From a virus, in IMG/VR virus record IMGVR_UViG_3300030101_003894, positions 24,070-61,378 of that record: 37,309 nucleotides of DNA; one strand, given 5' to 3'. This document shows, piece by piece, positions 22,592 through 28,086 of this stretch (the stretch's first letter is position 1; each line of letters starts with the position of its first letter). Made by a program: the position numbers and the translations under genes. A model generated the notes under the pieces. The model had not been told where the DNA came from. It was given only the letters and a program-made list of their open reading frames with translations, and made no database searches.

Positions 22592-22593
22592 TA
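22561..22593 (+). promoter_or_regulatory. 33-bp early promoter element, copy P6 (drives the RNA region)
   Basis: TTACAA, 5 nt, ACACGG, 8 nt, GGATAATA; one mismatch in the middle box. The next protein start is more than 430 nt away, so the first product of this promoter is RNA: the structured region and the tRNA. Confidence 0.75.
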
Positions 22594-22598
22594 AAATA

Positions 22599-22931
22599 AA
22601 ACAGCATCACAATTTTTCCATAATAAGAACTTTTTTGTTGTGTTGTTGTGTTCGCCCGGTAGTCGAGGTTTTTTAGAATTTCCCTCAGTTAATATAGCTA
22701 TCGGGCACTTTATACAGACGAGCCATAGTAACTCAATAAAACCGGCGTACCTCTTGGCTAGCATGGGAGAGTAAACGAAAAGCAAAGGTGAGGGTTGCAT
22801 AAAGTGATGACAATGTAGGCTCTGTGGAAATAAACCTACCTCGTCTGTTATTATATAGGGAAAAGTTTAGGGGAGGCGATGTAACTTCGTTCAGAAGCGA
22901 GCCCACAGTGAACTAAACAATTCCCTAACTT
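22599..22931 (+). ncRNA. Structured RNA region upstream of tRNA-fMet (novel candidate)
   Basis: About 330 nt with no reading frame of note. GC is about 43% over 22681-22920, well above the AT-rich surroundings. Perfect or near-perfect helices by eye: GCCCGGTAG (22654-22662) with CTATCGGGC (22698-22706), nine pairs including one G-U; CAGACGAG (22715-22722) with CTCGTCTG (22840-22847), eight pairs closing a 110-nt domain; GTAGG (22815-22819) with CCTAC (22835-22839), directly stacked on it; and AGGGAA plus GTTTAG (22857-22870) with CTAAAC plus TTCCCT (22913-22926) around a CTTC/GAAG hairpin. It lies between promoter P6 and the tRNA and would be the 5' part of the tRNA precursor. It matches no RNA class I can recall (not RNase P, tmRNA, SRP or group I intron by motif). 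Confidence 0.6.
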
Positions 22932-22933
22932 TT

Positions 22934-23006
22934 AGCGCGGTAGAGCAGTGGCCAGCTCGCAGGGCTCATAACCCTGAGGTCGCAGGTTCGAATCCTGCCC
23001 GCGCAA
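22934..23006 (+). tRNA. tRNA-fMet (CAT), initiator type
   Basis: 73 nt. Acceptor AGCGCGG pairs with CCGCGCA at six positions, leaving a 1-72 mismatch (A1/A72). D-stem GAGC/GCTC has the A11:U24 pair. Anticodon stem CAGGG/CCCTG around loop CTCATAA gives three G:C pairs below the loop (29-31/39-41). T arm GCAGG-TTCGAAT-CCTGC, discriminator A. The 1-72 mismatch, the three G:C pairs and A11:U24 are the known hallmarks of bacterial initiator tRNA and exclude elongator Met or Ile2. The 3' end is followed by CTA, so CCA must be added by the host. Confidence 0.9.
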
Positions 23007-23026
23007 CTAATTTTAAATTAAATAAA

Positions 23027-23290
23027 ATGAATAACACATATATAGACGATCGTATTGAACAAATGCTAATAGCTAAAATAGCTTATTACCGTTTGAATAT
23101 ACGAGAAGGATTTAAAGAAAGACACAAAGGTTTATGGCCTGAATTAAATTATAAAAGAATTATGGGCGACATTAGAGACCTAAAAGTATGGATTAGAATG
23201 GCTAAACTTGTTGATGAATCTAAATATAGGATGCCAATTAAATCTCTTGAACCATACACAGTTTATAAAGCTAAAGAATTATCAAAATGA
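23027..23290 (+). CDS. Hypothetical protein, 87 aa
   Basis: MNNTYIDDRIEQMLIAKIAY, YRLNIREGFKERHKGLWPEL, NYKRIMGDIRDLKVWIRMAK. Helical, basic; no domain recognised. First protein gene after the tRNA, 20 nt downstream, co-transcribed from P6. ATGA overlap with the next gene. Confidence 0.6.
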   Translation: MNNTYIDDRIEQMLIAKIAYYRLNIREGFKERHKGLWPELNYKRIMGDIRDLKVWIRMAKLVDESKYRMPIKSLEPYTVYKAKELSK

Positions 23291-23490
23291 CAATACAAGA
23301 TTTAAAAAAATATATAACTAATAAAAGAAAAGCCAAAGCTAAAGAGTGGGCTAAACAAAAAGCTCAATACGGTCCTTGTGAACCATTTACATTTAAAGAA
23401 TATATAAAGCACAGGGATATTATTATAGCTGGTAAACGTTCGTACAAAACGAAATTTGTACACAATAAATTATGGACAATTACAAAGTAA
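23287..23490 (+). CDS. Hypothetical basic protein, 67 aa
   Basis: MTIQDLKKYITNKRKAKAKE, WAKQKAQYGPCEPFTFKEYI, KHRDIIIAGKRSYKTKFVHN. Basic, helical at the N-terminus. Its end overlaps promoter P7. No family recognised. Confidence 0.58.
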   Translation: MTIQDLKKYITNKRKAKAKEWAKQKAQYGPCEPFTFKEYIKHRDIIIAGKRSYKTKFVHNKLWTITK

Positions 23491-23512
23491 ACACGAATAT
23501 ATATGGATAATA
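23480..23512 (+). promoter_or_regulatory. 33-bp early promoter element, copy P7
   Basis: TTACAA, 5 nt, ACACGA, 8 nt, GGATAATA; perfect consensus. Begins inside the end of the 67-aa gene. Drives the DnaA-like gene and probably the genes that follow it. Confidence 0.78.
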
Positions 23513-23517
23513 CAAAT

Positions 23518-23934
23518 ATGAAAACAAAAAGAAAAGTTGCAAGACCAATTGATATACTCAAAATGGTTGAGCTAGAATTAGATTTATATAATCTTAAAAC
23601 TAAAAAGCGTACACGTGAACTAACACAAGCAAGATTTATATATTTTAGATTAGCACGTAAGTTTTGTAATTACGCAAGCTTAGCAGCTATAGGCCGAGAA
23701 GTTAATAGAGATCACGCTACTGTACTTAACGGTTTAAAAAAGTATCGTATAGAGGCTATGCATGATGATTATATGAACGTAGTATATGATAAAATATATA
23801 GCGAATTAGATAAGAATTATATACCGCCCGCACCTACACCTCGGTTTTCAGATGTAATGATGCGCATTGAAAGATTAGAAAAACAATTAAATAATATTTT
23901 AATACAAAATGGGAATAAGAGTATTAGATCCTAA
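23518..23934 (+). CDS. DnaA domain-IV-like DNA-binding protein
   Basis: 138 aa from ATG 23518. An earlier in-frame ATG at 23503 lies inside promoter P7 and is rejected; since 23518 is close to the expected transcription start, a leaderless message is possible. Core: KKRTRELTQARFIYFRLARK, then YASLAAIGREVNRDHATVLN. This matches the DnaA C-terminal signature (helix, 'SLxxIGxxFxRDHxTVxxx'), including the R-D-H-x-T residues that contact DnaA boxes. There is no AAA+ part. The C-terminal RIERLEKQLNNILI is a short coiled coil, suggesting a dimer. Could mark a phage origin or compete with host DnaA. Confidence 0.78.
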   Translation: MKTKRKVARPIDILKMVELELDLYNLKTKKRTRELTQARFIYFRLARKFCNYASLAAIGREVNRDHATVLNGLKKYRIEAMHDDYMNVVYDKIYSELDKNYIPPAPTPRFSDVMMRIERLEKQLNNILIQNGNKSIRS

Positions 23935-24115
23935 AGAAGTATATATAATTGTTAAAACAATGTATGAAGAAGGTTATCGTGTTGGATACGATTTTAGTGA
24001 TCCTCGGCACTATACTAAGCATAGATTATTACAGGATAAAACAATTGAATACTGGGACAAAAATAGAATAAGAATGAAATTAATTAAATATCAAAAATCA
24101 AAACATTATGATTAA
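23909..24115 (+). CDS. Hypothetical basic protein, 68 aa
   Basis: MGIRVLDPKEVYIIVKTMYE, EGYRVGYDFSDPRHYTKHRL, LQDKTIEYWDKNRIRMKLIK. No domain recognised. It overlaps the preceding DnaA-like gene by 26 nt and the next by 8 nt. Confidence 0.58.
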   Translation: MGIRVLDPKEVYIIVKTMYEEGYRVGYDFSDPRHYTKHRLLQDKTIEYWDKNRIRMKLIKYQKSKHYD

Positions 24116-24341
24116 ATTAAATAAAGAAGTAGTACACGTAAATTCAATGGCTATAACAAAAGCTAAATATGACTTTGCTAATGAAATATTAGACTTAAAA
24201 TTTAATAATGGAAAAACTTATAGTTATATTGGTGTAGAACCGTTTATTTTTGAAGGTATGCGTAATTCTAAATCAATAGGTAAGTTTATCAATAAACACA
24301 TTATAAAAGCGAACAAATATGAATATGCATATAAAAAATAA
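24108..24341 (+). CDS. KTSC-domain protein, 77 aa
   Basis: VNSMAITKAKYDFANEILDL, KFNNGKTYSYIGVEPFIFEG, NSKSIGKFINKHIIKANKYE. Matches the KTSC fold: 'S..I....YD....L.l.F.nG..Y.Y..V....y..l..a.S.G.y.n..I'. It is found alone or fused to nucleases and lysyl-tRNA synthetase; role unknown. The N-terminal helix of the next gene overlaps its end by 23 nt. Confidence 0.75.
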   Translation: MIKLNKEVVHVNSMAITKAKYDFANEILDLKFNNGKTYSYIGVEPFIFEGMRNSKSIGKFINKHIIKANKYEYAYKK

Positions 24342-24519
24342 TATAACTGAAACAGCAACTAACCTTTGGAATTTTGTAAATGACTTTGAAGTTGGTAATA
24401 TAGCTGAATTACAATTAGATATAGACGAAGCAAATGCTATACACAGCATTATCGAAGCTTCTAAATCTATAGTAAATAGTAGTATTGATTTATATAAATT
24501 ATTAAATAATACTGATTAA
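24319..24519 (+). CDS. Hypothetical acidic protein, 66 aa
   Basis: MNMHIKNNITETATNLWNFV, NDFEVGNIAELQLDIDEANA, IHSIIEASKSIVNSSIDLYK. All helical, acidic. No domain recognised. The start lies inside the end of the KTSC gene. Confidence 0.55.
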   Translation: MNMHIKNNITETATNLWNFVNDFEVGNIAELQLDIDEANAIHSIIEASKSIVNSSIDLYKLLNNTD

Positions 24520-24538
24520 TGAGTAATATATAATTTCT

Positions 24539-24814
24539 ATGGCTTTAACTGAACAAGAAATTGAAAAAATTGCTGAGTTGTTATTTCAAAAGTTAATTAA
24601 GTATCAAGAAAAGTTTGAAAAAAATACACGAACATTTATGGTATCTGATGAATTTGGAAATAATACTCAAGTCTCGGAAATTGAATATTATGGTTATGAA
24701 TTACATAAACTTGAAAAATTACTTGATGAATATGTACATAATGAAGAATATGAAAAAGCTGATATAATTAAAAATAAAATTAGATTGTTGAGAATCAAAA
24801 TAAAAAAATTATGA
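24539..24814 (+). CDS. Protein with UVR-like coiled-coil motif, 91 aa
   Basis: N-terminal helix MALTEQEIEKIAELLFQKLI, a middle part with SDEFGNNTQVSEIEYYG, and a C-terminal LHKLEKLLDEYVHNEEYEKADIIKNKIRLL. The latter fits the UVR motif of UvrB/UvrC and Clp adaptors ('LexxmxxAaxnxdFEkAaxlRDxIxxL'), a helical hairpin for protein contacts. It may recruit a host factor. Nothing more can be said. Confidence 0.62.
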   Translation: MALTEQEIEKIAELLFQKLIKYQEKFEKNTRTFMVSDEFGNNTQVSEIEYYGYELHKLEKLLDEYVHNEEYEKADIIKNKIRLLRIKIKKL

Positions 24815-24881
24815 GTGAAAGCAATTAAATTATATAAGCATTTTATTTCAACTAATTATTTTAACATAAAAACAAAAATAA

Positions 24882-25091
24882 ATGATTTTAGGAAAGTTAA
24901 AAAGCAGGAAAAGCAAACACGTGACCGTAGTTCGAAATCACATACTCGATCTACATAAACAGTTAGCTAAAGAATCTCTTAAACTATCTGAGCTTGAAGG
25001 CAAAGAATTAAAATTAAAAGTTAAACAAATAAAATCTATTGGCTCACGTATGAAACAATACAGAAAATATTTAAATTTGGTATTGTTATAG
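24882..25091 (+). CDS. Hypothetical basic helical protein, 69 aa
   Basis: MILGKLKSRKSKHVTVVRNH, ILDLHKQLAKESLKLSELEG, then KELKLKVKQIKSIGSRMKQY. Lys-rich, two long helices. Its stop lies two bases before the TGTGAC arm of the second 47-bp element. No family recognised. Confidence 0.58.
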   Translation: MILGKLKSRKSKHVTVVRNHILDLHKQLAKESLKLSELEGKELKLKVKQIKSIGSRMKQYRKYLNLVLL

Positions 25092-25093
25092 TA

Positions 25094-25140
25094 TGTGACG
25101 ATAGCAAATTAATTATATATAATAATAAGCTAATGTCACA
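25094..25140. promoter_or_regulatory. 47-bp inverted-repeat operator candidate, copy 2
   Basis: TGTGACG at the left, TGTCACA at the right, both followed inward or outward by the same bases as copy 1 at 19104-19150 (TAGC after the left arm, TAA after the right), same total length. The core is AT-rich with a TATAAT-like box. The right arm contains the ATG of the HTH protein gene (ATG TCA CAT), so a protein bound here would cover both promoter and start codon. Confidence 0.58.
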
Positions 25141-25750
25141 TAAAAAACTCGAGTATTTACATCGAAGACGTATCGTATATCGACGCGGACCAATAACTGA
25201 TACCCCTTCTGAAACTTTTAGTTGGGGTAATTTTTATGAGAACGGAACATACCAATGCTATGAATTATTTAGAACTAAGGCTAAAATAACGTCATATAAA
25301 TCATTTAAATGGCATTTATTAGTAATATGGTATTTAAATAAAAATTTAACATATGATAAAATTTTAGAATTAACATACTATCTTGCAGATAAGAATAACG
25401 GATTCGTAAGTATTAAATTAAGTAAAGCGAGTCTTAAAAATTTAGTGGATGATGTTTTTAATAGTGATTTAGAATCACCTCCTAAAAACAAAATGCGTAA
25501 GATTATATTTAAAGAAAGCTCTGGTCTTAACACTATTGAAAAATTAAAAATAGTAGGCCATATAATTGGTAAAAGAAAAAAAGCTGAACCTCCAGATATT
25601 TATGAGGCAATGCTTAATATACATAGTAATAATAATAAAATAACAATATCAAAAATTGCAAATGTATTAAATGTATCTACGCGAACTGTTTATAGAAACA
25701 TTACACATGAAATTAAGCAGGAAAAGATATTATTAAATGAAGAAGTATAA
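25133..25750 (+). CDS. HTH DNA-binding protein, candidate transcription switch
   Basis: 205 aa, basic. A C-terminal helix-turn-helix, KITISKIANVLNVSTRTVYRNI (about residues 172-192), of the type that follows 'IA..LNVS.RTVYR'. The N-terminal 130 residues (YRRGPITDTPSETFSWGNFY, then TSYKSFKWHLLVIWYLNKNL) have no recognised family. It is translationally coupled to the sigma factor gene (14-nt overlap). Its start codon is inside a 47-bp inverted repeat also present before the left arm, so it may regulate itself and the late genes. That regulatory link is inference. Confidence 0.65.
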   Translation: MSHKKLEYLHRRRIVYRRGPITDTPSETFSWGNFYENGTYQCYELFRTKAKITSYKSFKWHLLVIWYLNKNLTYDKILELTYYLADKNNGFVSIKLSKASLKNLVDDVFNSDLESPPKNKMRKIIFKESSGLNTIEKLKIVGHIIGKRKKAEPPDIYEAMLNIHSNNNKITISKIANVLNVSTRTVYRNITHEIKQEKILLNEEV

Positions 25751-26480
25751 CATAGAAAACTATGTTAGATTTAAAAACGATTTAGCAAGTTACGGTGATA
25801 ACCCTAACACAGGAGACGGACGAAAAGATTTAATTATTACGCATGTTGGTTTAGTTGAAACTATAGCAAGAAAGTTTTCAACTTCTCAACAGGCATCAGG
25901 TGTAATGACCATTAATGATTTAATACAAGAAGGAATAATAGGATTGATAGCAGCAGTAGATAAAATAGATTGGAATCAAATTACAGATTCAATAGATCCC
26001 CAGCGTACACTTAATAGTTTTTTAAGTAAACGTATTAAGGGAGCAATAAGAAGAGCTATTGATATTAACAGAGGTAATATACGTATACCTGAGCATAAGC
26101 TTAATGAAATGCGCAAAAACTCCGATGTTGAAAAGAAAACTGTTCAGATGTTTTTTAATAGTATATTTTATTCGTTAGATGAAACTGATCAAGATAATAA
26201 TACTTTTTTTGAAATGCCTGACAATACAAAAGAATACAATATAGATATAATGAATAAATATTTATTATCTATAATGGAAGCTCATTTAAGTATAAAAGAA
26301 TACGATGTATTAAGAATGAGTTATGGCCTAGATTGCGATAAAATGTCCGCAAAAGAAATAGCAGATAAATTAAATATTAAAGGGTCTGCTTCATATGTAA
26401 GAATTTCACAAATAAAACGTGATGCTATTGATAAGTTAATTGATACTGTTGATCCATCACAAGTTGTTGACTTTCTTTAA
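25737..26480 (+). CDS. Sigma-70-family RNA polymerase sigma factor
   Basis: 247 aa. Region 2: RKDLIITHVGLVETIARKFS, NDLIQEGIIGLIAAVDKID, then SFLSKRIKGAIRRAIDINRG and NIRIPEHKLNEMRK, which line up with sigma70 regions 2.1 to 3.0 (NLRLV..IA.KY, DLIQEGN.GL..AVDKF, RI..AI.R.I.....TIRIP.H). Region 4: YDVLRMSYGLDCDKMSAKEI, ADKLNIKGSASYVRISQIKR, matching the region-4 'R..ERIRQIE..A' helix-turn-helix. Region 1.1 and the full region 3 are absent. It would redirect host RNA polymerase to phage promoters; whether these are the 33-bp elements or late promoters is open. Confidence 0.85.
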   Translation: MKKYNIENYVRFKNDLASYGDNPNTGDGRKDLIITHVGLVETIARKFSTSQQASGVMTINDLIQEGIIGLIAAVDKIDWNQITDSIDPQRTLNSFLSKRIKGAIRRAIDINRGNIRIPEHKLNEMRKNSDVEKKTVQMFFNSIFYSLDETDQDNNTFFEMPDNTKEYNIDIMNKYLLSIMEAHLSIKEYDVLRMSYGLDCDKMSAKEIADKLNIKGSASYVRISQIKRDAIDKLIDTVDPSQVVDFL

Positions 26481-26501
26481 TTTAAATTTTAATATAATAA
26501 T

Positions 26502-27044
26502 ATGACTATTCACGAAAAATTAAGTTTAATTCAACAAGAATTTAAAGCAAAAAAATCACGCTTTAATTCTTTTGGTAAATATAATTTTAGATCTGCTGAA
26601 GATATTCTTGAAGCGCTTAAACCATTTAACAAAAAGTATAATGTATACTTTACTGTTAATGAAAAATATTTAGGAGATGGCGTTATAGAATCTACAGCAA
26701 CTATCTTCGATTCTGAAGGTGCTAATTTTATAGCTGCCGCCGCTTTAGTTGGTGTAGACTTTAATCAAAAAGGTATGCAGGTACCTCAGCAATTTGGTTC
26801 TGCTTCATCTTATGGTAAAAAGTATGCACTAGGAAATCTATTATTGATAGATGATACAGCAGATGCTGATGCAACTAATACGCATAATAAATCTTCATCA
26901 AAACCTAAACTAATTAAAGGTTCGGAAAACTGGACAAAAGCAATTAGTTTTGTTGAATCAGGTGGAGCTTTGAGTGCAATACTTAGTAAATATGATGTAA
27001 CGAGTGATGATATGTTAACATTAAAAGTGCATGAGCCAAGATGA
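26502..27044 (+). CDS. Erf-family single-strand annealing protein
   Basis: 180 aa. Erf-superfamily core: FGKYNFRSAEDILEALKPFN (the 'Y.YRS.EDI...LKP' start), STATIFDSEGANFIAAAALV and QQFGSASSYGKKYALGNLLL, IDDTADAD (the characteristic 'GSA.SY.RKYAL..LL.ID...D.D'). A C-terminal short tail (SENWTKAISFVESG) follows. It anneals complementary strands in phage recombination. Immediately followed by a RecE-like nuclease with 14 nt overlap, forming a two-component recombination system. Confidence 0.87.
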   Translation: MTIHEKLSLIQQEFKAKKSRFNSFGKYNFRSAEDILEALKPFNKKYNVYFTVNEKYLGDGVIESTATIFDSEGANFIAAAALVGVDFNQKGMQVPQQFGSASSYGKKYALGNLLLIDDTADADATNTHNKSSSKPKLIKGSENWTKAISFVESGGALSAILSKYDVTSDDMLTLKVHEPR

Positions 27045-27759
27045 AATAGTTGAAAAGCTTAGAATTGATGAACATTACTACGGTAAATTTGGAAATCAAT
27101 TTTTAAGTAATTCAGATATTTCCGTATTACTTTCAAATCCGCTTAACTTTAAAAAACCCAGTAAATCATCACCCGCTTTTTTAGTCGGAGGATATTTTCA
27201 CACCTGTATACTTGAGCCTGATAAACTTAAAAAATATAAGATTATAGAAAGCTCTTCAAGAAATACAAAAGTATATAAAGAAATGTCAGGTGGGGAGTTG
27301 TGTTTATTACAGCACGAAGTTGATCAAATAGAAGTAATGCGAGACAAAATGCTTAACAATGAAATTATAAGTAAATTAATTACAGGCAATGTTGAGTATG
27401 AAGTTCCAGGTATTATTGAAATTGAAAATAATATGTGGAAAGGCAAAGCGGATATTATAAACCATGACGAGAAATTAATTATTGATCTCAAGACTACAAA
27501 TGATATTCAATCATTTAGATATAGTGCAAAACGTTATAATTATGACAGTCAAGCATATATTTATAATAAGTTATTTAATTATGACTTTTTGTTTATTGTT
27601 GTAGATAAGAATACTCATCAGTTAGGTTTATTTGATGTGTCTGATAAATTTTATCAAACAGGATTAGATAAAGTACAAAAAGCTACTGATGTTTATGAGC
27701 TGTTTTACAAAACAGAAAATTTTAAACCAGAAAATTATTTTATTAACCAAACATTATAA
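27031..27759 (+). CDS. RecE-like exonuclease (PD-(D/E)XK)
   Basis: 242 aa. Key motifs: SNSDISVLLSNPLNF (substrate-entry helix), AFLVGGYFHTCILEPDKL (the 'G...H...LEP' motif of RecE/exo VIII-like proteins), then WKGKADIINHDEKLIIDLKTT with the catalytic D..D-x-K core, and YDSQAYIYNKLF. It degrades one strand of linear DNA to give the tail used by the Erf protein. No P-loop domain. Start coupled to the Erf gene. Confidence 0.85.
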   Translation: MSQDEIVEKLRIDEHYYGKFGNQFLSNSDISVLLSNPLNFKKPSKSSPAFLVGGYFHTCILEPDKLKKYKIIESSSRNTKVYKEMSGGELCLLQHEVDQIEVMRDKMLNNEIISKLITGNVEYEVPGIIEIENNMWKGKADIINHDEKLIIDLKTTNDIQSFRYSAKRYNYDSQAYIYNKLFNYDFLFIVVDKNTHQLGLFDVSDKFYQTGLDKVQKATDVYELFYKTENFKPENYFINQTL

Positions 27760-27761
27760 AA

Positions 27762-28085
27762 ATGGCAGGAATTATAAAAACCAGTATTAATTTAAGTAAT
27801 ATACCAAAAGATAAAATCATTATGGGTAAAAAAGGTAAATACTTACCTATAACAATTACAGTTAATGATGAGATCGACCAATTTGGAAACCAAGGTCCAG
27901 TAATAGTTTCACAAACTAAAGAAGAACGTGATGCTAAAATGGATAAAACATATTTAGGTAACGTACAAGTTGCGTGGACTAACGGTGAATTTCCTTCACC
28001 TCCACCGAGAGAAGAAAAATCGAATGTTGAAATGCTACAAAATATAGCTAATACAGAAGCAAAGGAAGACGACTTACCGTTTTAA
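27762..28085 (+). CDS. SSB-like protein with acidic tip
   Basis: 107 aa. Beta-rich body (LPITITVNDEIDQFGNQGPVIVSQTKEERD, then LGNVQVAWTNGEF), a proline/polar linker, and the C-terminus EAKEDDLPF. The D-D-L-P-F end is the motif by which SSBs recruit partner proteins. No convincing OB-fold could be traced by eye, so the SSB call relies on the tip, size and position between RecE-like nuclease and primase. Confidence 0.62.
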   Translation: MAGIIKTSINLSNIPKDKIIMGKKGKYLPITITVNDEIDQFGNQGPVIVSQTKEERDAKMDKTYLGNVQVAWTNGEFPSPPPREEKSNVEMLQNIANTEAKEDDLPF

Positions 28086-28086
28086 T

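Noticed and set aside
22561-22800. A 79-residue minus-strand reading frame across the RNA region
   Set aside because: It runs against all neighbouring genes and lies over conserved-looking helices; composition is not protein-like.
22599-22931. Group I intron, RNase P RNA, tmRNA or SRP RNA
   Set aside because: None of the core motifs of these RNAs was found (no P/Q/R/S boxes, no P4 consensus, no tmRNA ends), and the tRNA downstream is intact rather than split.
24620-24655. Eighth copy of the 33-bp element (ACACGA followed 8 nt later by GG)
   Set aside because: It lies within a gene, lacks TTACAA upstream and has GGTATCTG instead of GGATAATA.
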